From: Bacteroidales bacterium UBA6366
GTDB taxonomy: Bacteria > Bacteroidota > Bacteroidia > Bacteroidales > UBA932
DNA: 64,000 bases
Assembly (NCBI GenBank): GCA_002438845.1
Contig: DJRG01000029.1
Coordinates: forward strand, 1 to 64,000
Direction: 5' to 3'
The notes beneath the pieces were generated by a model, which was not told where the DNA came from, searched no databases, and saw only the letters and a program-made list of their open reading frames with translations. Both the position numbers and the translations under genes were made by a program. The first letter of the stretch is position 1; each line of letters opens with the position of its first letter. Shown here in pieces: positions 52,872-62,700 of the stretch.

Positions 52872-54335
52872 TTAATACTTGTCTTTCTGTACCGTCTTTA
52901 TGCCCTGGACCGCGGCATCATTCACGGTGGTTCCGTTGTTGTTCCCTATAACATTTGTGTAGACGGATATGAAACGGCATCGGTCAACGGCAAAAGTGTT
53001 GCGCAAGGCGGTGGTCCAATCCTGCGCGCTTCCGTCCACAGCCCATTCCGCGGCACCCCATGCCGGCGCGTCTGACTGCCTGATGAGTTTCATGCAATAG
53101 GGAGAATTGGACTGCGGATTCATCGCCTCAGAGTGATACAGACTCCAAGACGGGCACACCTTCTCGTTCACACAGGCGGCAAGGTCGCCATCGGCGCCAC
53201 CGGCGTGGGCGAAGACCTTGTCACGAGGGAAGCCATATTCAAGGGCAATGTCGCTCACAAACAAAGTGAAACGGCGGTCCATCTCTTCAATGTCCGCTCC
53301 GGTGAGCGTGCCCTCCGTCTTGATTCCCGCGCTTTTCACACTCGCGTATCCTATTGTGGACACAGCGCCTGGCTGTCCCGCCGCGGCACGGCTGCGGCTT
53401 GGCTTGTTCCACATGTTTATTCCAGTGGTCGGATCATTTTCCTTTGGCTTGTCATAGAGTTCGTTGCCTCCTGTGTAATACCAATTGTTAAGTCCCATGC
53501 AGAGTTCACCGGTGATCTTCACTCCGCCGAAAAGATATTTCTTATTTTCAGGCAATGACTTATACCAATTGGAGAGAGTACCGAGAAGTGTGGTCATGCG
53601 TTCCCTCACGGCGTTCTGATATTTCTCGCTGAAAAGGTTCGCCATCGGTTTCAGACGGATCTGAGAGCCCCAGTTCAGCCATCCGAGTTTCACGGCGTCA
53701 GCACTTGACCAGGATGTCCACTCCACATTCTCACGGTTTGACTCATCGTAGCCGGATATCCCCTTGTCGAACCAGTTCCACAATTCCGGAACCCCATCCC
53801 AGAAGGTGACAGGATCAAGCTGGATCAGCACCGGCACATCCTGCCGCTCCGCCTCAAGCAAATGTTTTTTCAGCGTCGTCAGGTGCTTGTCAAGCGGACG
53901 TTCGAAAATGTAGAAAAGCACAGCCTGTCCGACCGCGACATCACCGCCTACAGAATTCCCGAAAGTGTTTCGTATCGCTCCCTCAAGATAGGACCAGTCA
54001 TAGTCATTGATGAATATGTACTTCTTCGGTCCTGACCAATACTTTGCGTAAAGGGTGATGTCCTTTGAAACCGGAGTGGATTTAAAATTATATTTCAGCC
54101 CGGTGGAAGTATACCAGCCGCTGAATGTCGTCCCGTCCTTCTCAGGAACTATCTCAGGTTCCACGACGAATCCGCCATCCTTCACGACCTGCGCTTCCGG
54201 AACAGGCAGCCCGCCGTTAGTCTCGAATGTCACTGTGAAACCGTCAGGTTTGTCGGGATCAGGGCTGTCCTTGCCACAGGACGGCAATAGAAAAACAGCC
54301 AGCGCCGGAATTAGAGCAAGAAGTGTGTTCCTCAT
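52872..54335 (-). CDS. Putative glycoside hydrolase, unrecognised TIM-barrel-like family, paralogue 3
   Basis: The 487-residue lipoprotein (lipobox LPSC near residue 20) has an InlB/Listeria-Bacteroides repeat at about 33-98 (TVTFETNGGLPVPEA, GWYTSTGLKY) followed by the same domain as its two downstream paralogues. The glutamates are E277 (GVKITGELCMG) and E430 (AWGAAEWAVDG). The pair is 153 residues apart because of a roughly 10-residue insertion at SRSRAAAGQPGAV in a predicted loop. Shared motifs: FINDYDWSY, IQLDPVTFWDG, NRENVEW, RLKPMANLF, AHAGGADGDL. It is the first of the three in transcription order, just downstream of two binding-type lipoproteins. Confidence 0.7.
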   Translation of the reverse strand: MRNTLLALIPALAVFLLPSCGKDSPDPDKPDGFTVTFETNGGLPVPEAQVVKDGGFVVEPEIVPEKDGTTFSGWYTSTGLKYNFKSTPVSKDITLYAKYWSGPKKYIFINDYDWSYLEGAIRNTFGNSVGGDVAVGQAVLFYIFERPLDKHLTTLKKHLLEAERQDVPVLIQLDPVTFWDGVPELWNWFDKGISGYDESNRENVEWTSWSSADAVKLGWLNWGSQIRLKPMANLFSEKYQNAVRERMTTLLGTLSNWYKSLPENKKYLFGGVKITGELCMGLNNWYYTGGNELYDKPKENDPTTGINMWNKPSRSRAAAGQPGAVSTIGYASVKSAGIKTEGTLTGADIEEMDRRFTLFVSDIALEYGFPRDKVFAHAGGADGDLAACVNEKVCPSWSLYHSEAMNPQSNSPYCMKLIRQSDAPAWGAAEWAVDGSAQDWTTALRNTFAVDRCRFISVYTNVIGNNNGTTVNDAAVQGIKTVQKDKY

Positions 54336-54426
54336 ATCTCAAATAATGTCTCCTTTTATCAAGAACGGGGATCCCGGCCTGCCAAACAAGACCGGGACGC
54401 CCCTGTTCAAAAGAATTGTCTGTATT

Positions 54427-56154
54427 TTATTTCTGTTTCTCAGTGTAGGAAAGGGTGAAGTTTCTGAATGAAGCGACCGTGGCTTCCTTGGAGAACAGTC
54501 CGAAGTATCCAGGGGTATCGCCCAACTGCGGATTGTCATTCCACCACCACATTCCTCCGTGGAAAAGAAGATCCTTCTTCTGGAGGACACCGTTCTCGTC
54601 CTCCTCCAGCGACCAGACAGCCTTAAGCCCCCAGTCTCCTCCCACACCGTCACCGGCTCTGTCAACATTGCTGACCTCGATGCGGATCCAGTCTGTGATG
54701 GCAGTCCCTTCCGGCTTGGTCCATGTGTCCATCGCATTAGGTGAAGCGCAGTTGAAGCAGAAATATCCACCGCCTTCAGCTCCGGCCGTGGCGGAAGCGA
54801 ATATGGTGTAGTTCTGCTTGCTTGCGAAGTCGTAGGTTCCGTCGGCCTTGTAGCCGAAAGCGTTGAACGCGTTCACACCGCCCGCAGAGCCGTCCGCCTT
54901 GATGTCAACCGTGCAGATGTACTGGTTGCAATCCCCGGTCGTTCCATGAAGTCTCTGCTGGACAGGAGTGTCCATACGATAGATAACATATGTAGAGGCA
55001 GGGTCGTTATAGGAACCGGTACCCATAAGTTTGAGGCATCCGTCCTCAAGTTTGGCGTCGGCTCTCGTCAATGCGCCTTTCCAGTTCTCGTCCAGTTTGT
55101 CTCCAGAGAAACTGTCGAAGACAATCTTGGCTCCTTTGGCCGCCTGGGCGATGAGAATCTCGGCCGTGGCCGGCCCAGAGGCTGTGATGCCTTCAATGTG
55201 AATCTTGCCGTAGCGGACATCGTCAGCCTTGTCCGTCGCGGAAACCACAGCCGTGACTTTGGTTCCATCAACCGTGACTTTCGCCCATGCCGGAGCGTTG
55301 ATTGACGTTGTAGATTTGAATGCGTCCGACAAGGTAGTCGTCACTGTCTCACCGTCTCCGACAGCCGCAAGGTCGTAAGGAGCCGCACTCAAAACAGGAA
55401 CAGCGAACTCAACCTCAGAATCGACGGCGCCGAGGTCAAGAACGTCTGACGCCTTGACAGATATGAAGTCAAGAGAGTAGACGGTGGCGACACGACCATA
55501 TTCATCGGTAAGAGTTATAGAAAGGCCGTCAACATAAGTCGCCGGGATGACCGACGCATAGTACACGCCTTTCTCCATGTCTCCATCGGAAGAGACCACC
55601 ACCTCAGGAGTCCCGCTTACGACTTTGATCTTGCCATCCGTGGAGACAGTGACCTTTCCTGAAAGATTCTCGCTTCCTTTCGGGGCGATCTTCACCTGAC
55701 GGATGTTGTAGTCTGAAATAAGCGAGAACTTGAGCAAACCCGTGGCGTTGATGAACTTGAGGTTCTCGTCTGTAGACGAGGCGACCGCAAGAACCGCTTC
55801 AGACGAGACTCCGTCTTTCACGGCTTTCTGCTGAGTAGGGACAGACGTGGCCACCTCATCACCGGAGAAGGTCGCGTCTGATGAATATGGAGACACCGCG
55901 ACATACTGCGAAGCCGCGGCGATCTCGCCGCTGAAAGTCGCTGTCGAGCCACCGCTCTGGGTGGTGAACACCGAGTTCACGCCATCTGAAAAAACACTGA
56001 TCTTGTCGCCTTCGCCCCATGAGACTTTCGGTCCCGATGTGAAAGCGGTGGTTGAAGCCGAGAATTCATTGATCGATCCCGGTCCCTCATTCTTGTTGCA
56101 GGCGCACACGGACATGATCGCCGCGAAAGCCACAAATGCTGAAATCTTCTTCAT
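54427..56154 (-). CDS. PUL lipoprotein: fimbrillin-like, BACON and lectin-like domains
   Basis: The 575-residue lipoprotein (lipobox VCAC near residue 19) has a fimbrillin-like N-terminal domain (about 30-240; VSWGEGDKISVFSDG). A BACON-type Ig domain follows (about 255-345; APAWAKVTVDGTKVTAVVSAT, ending EILIAQA). A C-terminal concanavalin-like jelly roll covers about 350-575 (FDSFSGDKLDENWKG, ending GYFGLFSKEATVASFRNFTLSY). No catalytic residues are visible. Its place downstream of SusD and a second lectin-like lipoprotein suggests a surface glycan-binding protein that helps hold the polymer. It shares its N-terminal design with the GH183-like lipoprotein of PUL1 at 17247-19463. Confidence 0.72.
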   Translation of the reverse strand: MKKISAFVAFAAIMSVCACNKNEGPGSINEFSASTTAFTSGPKVSWGEGDKISVFSDGVNSVFTTQSGGSTATFSGEIAAASQYVAVSPYSSDATFSGDEVATSVPTQQKAVKDGVSSEAVLAVASSTDENLKFINATGLLKFSLISDYNIRQVKIAPKGSENLSGKVTVSTDGKIKVVSGTPEVVVSSDGDMEKGVYYASVIPATYVDGLSITLTDEYGRVATVYSLDFISVKASDVLDLGAVDSEVEFAVPVLSAAPYDLAAVGDGETVTTTLSDAFKSTTSINAPAWAKVTVDGTKVTAVVSATDKADDVRYGKIHIEGITASGPATAEILIAQAAKGAKIVFDSFSGDKLDENWKGALTRADAKLEDGCLKLMGTGSYNDPASTYVIYRMDTPVQQRLHGTTGDCNQYICTVDIKADGSAGGVNAFNAFGYKADGTYDFASKQNYTIFASATAGAEGGGYFCFNCASPNAMDTWTKPEGTAITDWIRIEVSNVDRAGDGVGGDWGLKAVWSLEEDENGVLQKKDLLFHGGMWWWNDNPQLGDTPGYFGLFSKEATVASFRNFTLSYTEKQK

Positions 56155-56174
56155 AATTTCTGGTTATTAAAATG

Positions 56175-57188
56175 TTATTTTTGATATGACAGAACAAAAT
56201 TCTTGAACTGGACCTCATTAGTGCGAGACCAAAGGGCGACTTTACCCGGATCCGCGTCAACGAAAGTGAATTTTCGGGAATAATGCGCCTTGAGCACATT
56301 CGTCTCGCCATTGATCGTCCTAAGAGACTTGACGGCGATCACAGGCTCATTCGGAGAGGTTTCCGTGGTATAGACCTCAAGTCTCCACCAATCATCCCTT
56401 TCGGCAGCGTCCGGAATCACATAGACATCCTCCCATTTATTCGGGCATTCACCGGAACCGATGGTCCCGTCATCCATCGCACACCACGTGTTTCCGTTCT
56501 GCACCCAGATTCCGCCACGGTTACGGACAGAGTTGTAATTGAGGTAAATCTTCACATCCTGGTTCGGATCATCATTGACGTAAAGTTTGACACCGCCCTC
56601 ACCTCCGTTCATCCTCATGTCTACAGAAAAATAGTACTTGGAGTTCTTCGATGAGAACTGTTGCGGGCACGTGTAAAGGTAGCCTGGATGTCCGTCAGAT
56701 GTAAAGGCAAGGTAACCGTTGCCGACGGCAAGGCGGGCAGGGTCATCCGCCTTCCAGCCCGACGGCAGGTTCTTTCCCGTAAAAGAGGAAAAAGCGATGG
56801 ATGAGCCCTCGCCGGCCTGAAAGATCTTCAGGGACTGGCTTACAGTGTTATCGCCCGAAGCGCAAAGCATTTTCACAACACCACGGCGAACGTTCTTCTC
56901 ACTGGTGTTGGATTTCACTTTCACTTCAATGGAGCCAAGTTTCTCATCAACCTTGGCATATTCGATCCAATCCGGAAGATCTCCGATCTGGACAGTCTCG
57001 GCATTAGTGGAAATCTTGGAGGTAAGCACTCCTCCGTCAGAATCGTAGGCAAGTTCCAATGGTTCCACAATCAGAACCGGAGATGGCTTGTTCGGGCCGA
57101 TGGGATCGTATGCCTCATTGCAGGACACAATGGCCAAAATCGAAGCCGCCAACGCCAATTTATTCATAATATTCATATATTCAATCAT
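56175..57188 (-). CDS. PUL lipoprotein: BACON plus lectin-like domain
   Basis: The 337-residue lipoprotein has a lipobox VSC near residue 23. The ATG at 57167 directly before the hydrophobic core (MNKLALAASILAIVSC) is an alternative start. A BACON-like domain (about 40-130; LELAYDSDGGVLTSKISTNAETVQI) is followed by a C-terminal jelly roll (about 135-337) that begins FSSFTGKNLPSGWK and ends KVALWSRTNEVQFKNFVLSYQK. That layout closely parallels the C-terminal domain of the protein at 54427-56154. It is a probable surface glycan-binding protein in the SusE/SusF position. Confidence 0.72.
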   Translation of the reverse strand: MIEYMNIMNKLALAASILAIVSCNEAYDPIGPNKPSPVLIVEPLELAYDSDGGVLTSKISTNAETVQIGDLPDWIEYAKVDEKLGSIEVKVKSNTSEKNVRRGVVKMLCASGDNTVSQSLKIFQAGEGSSIAFSSFTGKNLPSGWKADDPARLAVGNGYLAFTSDGHPGYLYTCPQQFSSKNSKYYFSVDMRMNGGEGGVKLYVNDDPNQDVKIYLNYNSVRNRGGIWVQNGNTWCAMDDGTIGSGECPNKWEDVYVIPDAAERDDWWRLEVYTTETSPNEPVIAVKSLRTINGETNVLKAHYSRKFTFVDADPGKVALWSRTNEVQFKNFVLSYQK

Positions 57189-57196
57189 TTAACGCT

Positions 57197-57886
57197 CTAC
57201 ATTTCAATCTTCACAACCTCGGAGAAGTTGTAACGTCCAGACGTGTTCGAAGCAAGAGCCGCGACCCTGACATAATAGGTCACGCCTGGCTCGAGACAAT
57301 CAAGCACTGAATCCGTATAGGAAGACTTCGCTATCACCTCATCCTTCACTCCACTGAGATCGCGTACGGCTTCCCAATCAAGATGATTCATCCCGACGTT
57401 GGGATTCCACTTTGAGACAAGCAGGCGTGCGGTTGTGATTTTTCCGGCCCCTGGAGCCTTGACGAGACGGTACTTGGCTATAACATCCGGACCGCTGGTG
57501 GTTATCACGGCATTAATCGTGATGTTAGGGACAACCTCGAAATTCAGTTCAGTCTCTCCGGAAATCTCCACCTCGACAGGATCAACCTCAAGGAAGGCAC
57601 CCTCAACCGGCTGCACGACATAAGTTCCTTTGAATATCTTCGTGTTGCGGAAAGTACCGTCAGGTTTCCCCCAGAAATACTGAGGGAAGTTGGTAATCTT
57701 GCCGTTCACCACCTCATCGAGTCTGATTCTGAAACCATTAGGCTGTTCCGTGATAAACGGGGAACCATCGGCGCATGTCACCTTTCCGGTGAGAGTCTCA
57801 GAGGGAAGGCTGTAGGTGTCAATCTTGCAGGATGTCGCAAGTGCGGCAAGAATGCATGATATAAATAAAATCCTTTTCATATTCAT
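57197..57886 (-). CDS. DUF3823 lipoprotein
   Basis: The 229-residue lipoprotein (lipobox ATSC near residue 20) contains a DUF3823 domain: an N-terminal CNA_B-like beta fold (SETLTGKVTCADGSPF, GFRIRLDEVVNG) and a C-terminal fibronectin-III-like half (VTYYVRVAALASNTSGRYNFSEVV). DUF3823 genes typically follow susD in Bacteroidota PULs and are thought to assist glycan binding. It starts 10 bp after the susD stop, consistent with that pattern. Confidence 0.85.
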   Translation of the reverse strand: MNMKRILFISCILAALATSCKIDTYSLPSETLTGKVTCADGSPFITEQPNGFRIRLDEVVNGKITNFPQYFWGKPDGTFRNTKIFKGTYVVQPVEGAFLEVDPVEVEISGETELNFEVVPNITINAVITTSGPDVIAKYRLVKAPGAGKITTARLLVSKWNPNVGMNHLDWEAVRDLSGVKDEVIAKSSYTDSVLDCLEPGVTYYVRVAALASNTSGRYNFSEVVKIEM

Positions 57887-57896
57887 TTGTTATCTA

Positions 57897-59786
57897 TTAA
57901 TATCCAGGATTCTGGATGATAGCCTTATTACTTTTGGCGATGACACTCTTGGAGATTTCGCCATAGTAGGATTTGCTCTCGTAGGTGTACCTTATCTCAC
58001 TGCGCTCGTGGATCTTGAAGATGTATTTGCCCTCATCCACAATATAATAAGGATACAAGGCGGAGAACGTCTTGTTCTGGATGACCTCTTCGTACATGTG
58101 CCATCTCTTGAGATCCCAGAATGTCCTGTTCTCAAAGGCGAGCTCACAACGGCGTTCCCTCTTCACGAGGTCTTCGTCGACGCTGGTCACTTCCGTTGTC
58201 CCGGCCCTCTTGCGGATAAGATTGACAGGCTCAACGGCATCCGCCATTGTGACAGTCTTCCCGTCAACGGTCTCGCCGATGATGTTTACAGCCGCTTCCG
58301 CCTTCGTGAGCAGAATTTCAGCATAGCGAAGCTCAATCCAATCGACAGAGCCAGCCCACCAGTTGGCGGTCGCATCCGGATTACACCATTTCCAGACAAG
58401 ACATCCGTTTCCGTTCGTCATGGAGCTGCCTACACCGCACCAGCCCTGGATGGTCATGCCGTTAGGATGTTTCTCCTCAAACGAGGCCGTCTCGTAGAGC
58501 TTGCCGTCAGGATAACTGTCATATATGCCCTTGCGGACCTCAAATATGGCATCCTGATCACCATTCTTGCGTCCTGGAATCTTGGCGCCCGGCACCAGTA
58601 CCGATGCCTTTAGACGCGGTTGAGCCTTTGCAAAAAGATCCAGTGTCTTGTCATACCTTACAGGATTATCCTCGGTGCCGACATTCAGTTCGAACGGCTT
58701 GCCATCGACATCATCGAAGAGTTCGAGCCACTCCACAGGAGCCGAAAGCTCTCCGGAGTCGTTTATCATGGAATAATGATAAGGCATCTGCTGCACCGTC
58801 CAGTTCTCAGGACGGTTGTTGGCGATGGACGCATTGTACTCCTTGATGAGCATACGCTCCTTGTTGGCCGAGGACTCATCAATGAACAAGTTCCAGTAGT
58901 TCTTTATCATACCTTCCTCTGTACCATCATTATAGACATTGTAAAGCTCATACTTTCCTCCGTTGTCCATCGCCTTGCAGGCGGCGTCGTAGGCCAGTTT
59001 GTAGTACCTGGTCGCTTCAGAAGACGGAATACCTACAAGGCCGTCAAGCTGTACGGTACCGTACTTCGCCTCGGAAGCCGCAGTCAGCATCGCACGGGCA
59101 AGAATACCGGCGGCGATGTACTTGTTGGCACGTCCGCCATTCAGCTCCGTGTCCCCCATGAGTTCATAAGCCTTGTTCAAATCCTCGGCTATGAAATCAT
59201 AACACTCCTCACAAGTGTTCCTCGGTTTGAAAAGAGCCTCCTCATCCTTCCCGACATAACTTTCCGGAGTCGTCACAATCGGTACTCCCCCGAAACTGCG
59301 GACCATCGCGAAATACATGAAGGCGCGGCAGAAATAGGCTTCACCAAGCCAGTGGTTATACAATTCCTCCCTGTCGGCGAAAGCCCCGGCATTGTCCTCA
59401 AGCCCACGTATGACAAGGTTGGCATAGCGGACTGAGGAATAATCCCACCAAGCCAGCATGTTTCCGTTGCAGGTCTTTTGGGTGAGAGCCACACGCAGAG
59501 GCGTGCATTGTGTCTCGCCTGTCACCATCCCCGGATTGTTCCAGATAGAGAATGGAGAGCCTGCGTCCCCTTGGATCCCTCCCCAAAGGCTGGCGTTATG
59601 CGCCGCGATAGGGATCAATGAATATAATGAAGCAAGAGCGGCCGTGACCCCGACCTCATTGTCAAAGACCTGATCTTCGCGCAGATTCTTGGTCGGGTCT
59701 ATGTCAAGGCTCACACAGGATGAAAGAGCCTGCATGCCCATAGCCACAGAAAGAGCGATTACTATAATTTTTCTTTTCATTTCCAT
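57897..59786 (-). CDS. SusD/RagB-family glycan-binding lipoprotein (PUL2)
   Basis: The 629-residue lipoprotein (lipobox LSSC near residue 23) begins VSLDIDPTKNLREDQVFDN and has the SusD helical core: GEAYFCRAFMYFAMVRSFGGVPIV near residue 150, WIELRYAEILLTKAEAAVNI near 490, and ERRCELAFENRTFWDLKRWHMYEE near 550. Its ATG overlaps the susC stop by one base (TGATG); the third codon is also ATG (59780). It binds the target glycan at the cell surface with its SusC partner. Confidence 0.95.
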   Translation of the reverse strand: MEMKRKIIVIALSVAMGMQALSSCVSLDIDPTKNLREDQVFDNEVGVTAALASLYSLIPIAAHNASLWGGIQGDAGSPFSIWNNPGMVTGETQCTPLRVALTQKTCNGNMLAWWDYSSVRYANLVIRGLEDNAGAFADREELYNHWLGEAYFCRAFMYFAMVRSFGGVPIVTTPESYVGKDEEALFKPRNTCEECYDFIAEDLNKAYELMGDTELNGGRANKYIAAGILARAMLTAASEAKYGTVQLDGLVGIPSSEATRYYKLAYDAACKAMDNGGKYELYNVYNDGTEEGMIKNYWNLFIDESSANKERMLIKEYNASIANNRPENWTVQQMPYHYSMINDSGELSAPVEWLELFDDVDGKPFELNVGTEDNPVRYDKTLDLFAKAQPRLKASVLVPGAKIPGRKNGDQDAIFEVRKGIYDSYPDGKLYETASFEEKHPNGMTIQGWCGVGSSMTNGNGCLVWKWCNPDATANWWAGSVDWIELRYAEILLTKAEAAVNIIGETVDGKTVTMADAVEPVNLIRKRAGTTEVTSVDEDLVKRERRCELAFENRTFWDLKRWHMYEEVIQNKTFSALYPYYIVDEGKYIFKIHERSEIRYTYESKSYYGEISKSVIAKSNKAIIQNPGY

Positions 59787-62700
59787 CAGAATTTAATGTT
59801 CGCGCCGAAATTGACTGTACAGATGAGAGGATAGGTTGTCCCGTATCCTGATGACGGGTGCTCCGGGTCAAGATATTTCAATCCGGTGATCGTGAACAGG
59901 TTGTAGGCGTTCGCAAAGACACGCAGATTCTTCACGCTGACCTTGCTCATCCATTTCTGAGGAAAGGTGTAACCGATTTCCAGAGACTTGAGACGGAGAT
60001 AGGAGGCGTCGTGAAGGGATGCCTTCGAGGTAGAAGTGTTCAGGGACATCGCCTCGCTTCCCTGGCTTGTCGTAGGAAGATATCCTGAAATCCATTCAGT
60101 ACGGGGATCTTTCGGATCTGCGGACGGATCAGCCATGTGCCAGCGGTCATAGAAATACGAAGGACCGTTCTTGTCATATATGAAAGGTGTCGAAAGATAC
60201 CAGTCATACTTTACGTTATTGAACGCGCCACCCTGGAAAACGGCGGTAAGGTCGATTCCCTTCCAAGACATGTCGATAGTGAATCCATAGTACATCACAG
60301 GTGTGGACTGGGCTCCGAACGCTATCGGGTGCTTGTCGCTGTCATCAATCACACCGTCACCGTTCCAATCCTCGTAAGAGTAGTCACCTGGCTTGAGTTC
60401 GGAATTGCCACGGTTATCCATGATCGGAGAAGACCACACCTGCTCGAGGCTACCGAACTGCCCGGCGTAATCATAACCCCACCAGATGTCGTTATAACGG
60501 TTCTTGGACATATTCTTCCAGTTCAGGTACTGAGTGCCGTATTCTTCCTGCTCGACATAGACCCTCATGGTACGGGAAAATGCGATGTTGCCGGTCACCC
60601 CGTAGCGAAAACCGCCGAAATGGTGCCTATGGCGCAATGTCAGGTCGAAACCTCTGGTCCTGTCGCTGTTCAGGTTCTCCTGGGCCAGGTTCTGCCCAAG
60701 CCAATCAGGGATCGTCACGTTCCTCGTAGCCGGGATTCCACTTCTGAAACGCTGGAAAAGGTCAAATTCAAATCCGAATTTTCCGTTCCAAAAATCAGCG
60801 TCAAGACCGATGTCCGCAGTCTTTGTCCTTATCCAGGTAAGGTTCTCATTCGGAGTGGCAAGCAGCTTGATGATGTTCACGTCCTTGCCGTCCCAGATGA
60901 GAGGCCACCAGTCAAATGAGCCGGAACCATATTCATAACCCTCTATGTACTGGAAGTTCGCGGTGCTGTCGTCTCCGGCCTCGCCATAGGACGCCCTGAG
61001 CTTAAGGTTGTCGATGAAAGACAAGGCCGCGGCACTCTTGAGGAACGGTTCCTCGGAGATGCGCCAACCCGCCGAGACAGACGGGAAGAAGCCCCACTGA
61101 TGTCCTTTGTAGAATTTCGACGACCCGTCATAGCGGAACGCGGCCTCCACAAAATATCTTTCAGCATAGTCATAGTTAACCCTGCCCACAAGGGATTTGC
61201 TGGCAATCTGCCAGAGTCCGGACTGATCCGCGGTCCGCACTCCGCTGCTGTAATAGCTGGAGTCCATGGAGCCGATCTGTCCTTCGCTGATGCCATTGGA
61301 CAGCTCGCCGAGAGAGGTCATCTCGATGTACCTCTGAGCATAGAAGTTGTCCATGTCCGTGGTCTGCTGCTCATAAAGCGCGAGAGCCGCGACATGATGC
61401 TTGCCGAATGTCCTGTCAAACCTCAAGGATCCTTGGAACAGCTGGTTCTGACTGAAGCGAGTGCTCCTCCTTATGGAATTCAACTCCGGCTGGTCATCCT
61501 TTCCTCCGTAGACAGATGGCACAAACTCGTTGTTCTCAACGTTGTAAGTGTAAAGGGTGTAGGATTTTTTAAGTTCCTTATTCTCCCAGTTTGTGTAGTC
61601 ATAGGAATATGAAGCCTTTGCCTGAAGTCCCTCCACCCATGGGAAATCATAAGTGAGACTTCCGGTGAGTTGAGCCATCTTCTGGTTGTGACGCTTGTAT
61701 CCGACGATGTCAGAGTCCGTGATCGCAAGCGGATTATAGCCCTGTGAGATGTTCGCCATGTATGGCTTGGTGTAGTTGGCGTAGGCGGCATCCACCGGAC
61801 GTTCGACCCATGCGGTTCTGTAGAACACTTCCGTGTCATAGTAAGGCGAGTTCTTCGTGTCCATCATCGCGTTTATGAGCAGAGATGCCTTCAAGTGGTC
61901 CGTGACCTTAGCGTCGATATTACTTCTGACATTGAATCTATTGTAATTCAAATCACCAGTGCTATAGACTCCTGTCTGCTTCATGTAAGCCATATTCGTG
62001 AAATACTGGACTTTGTCCGTTCCACCGGAGATGGACAGCGTGTGGGAAGTCTGAGGGGAGTAATTGTTGTTGTTTATCCTCCACCACTCCGTCCCCACTT
62101 TTGTACCGCTCCTGTACTTCTCGATCTCTTCCAAGGAATATATGAACTTGCCAGGCGACATGGAGCCCCTCATGATGTTGTTCTCGTTGGTGATCTCCAT
62201 GAATTGCCAGGCATTGAGTCCGTCAGGAGTGTTGATCGGCATAGAGAAACCAGCGTAGCCTTCATATTCAATGTTGGACGTCCCGCTTTGGCCACGCTTT
62301 GTGGTGATGAGTATTACTCCGTTCGAGGCTCTCATTCCGTAGATCGCCGCGGAGGCGTCCTTCAACGTGGAGATGCTTTCAATCTCGTTGGCGTCCAGAC
62401 GTTCCATGTTGTCACGAGGGACACCATCAATGACAACCAAAGGGCGCCCCATTCCACGGATGTTGATGGATGACGAGAAAGAGCCCGGCTCACCGGAAGT
62501 CTGAACCACCCGCACGCCGGCCATCTTGCCGGAGAGCATGTTCACGACATTCTCGTTCTTTGTCTCCTTGATCGCCTTGGATGAGACGGAGGAAATCGCA
62601 CCGGTCAACGATGCCCTTTTCTGCGTGCCATAAGCGACGACGACAACATCCTCAAGGGTCGTCATGTCCTCCGGAAGGACCACATTGACGACAGATTGAG

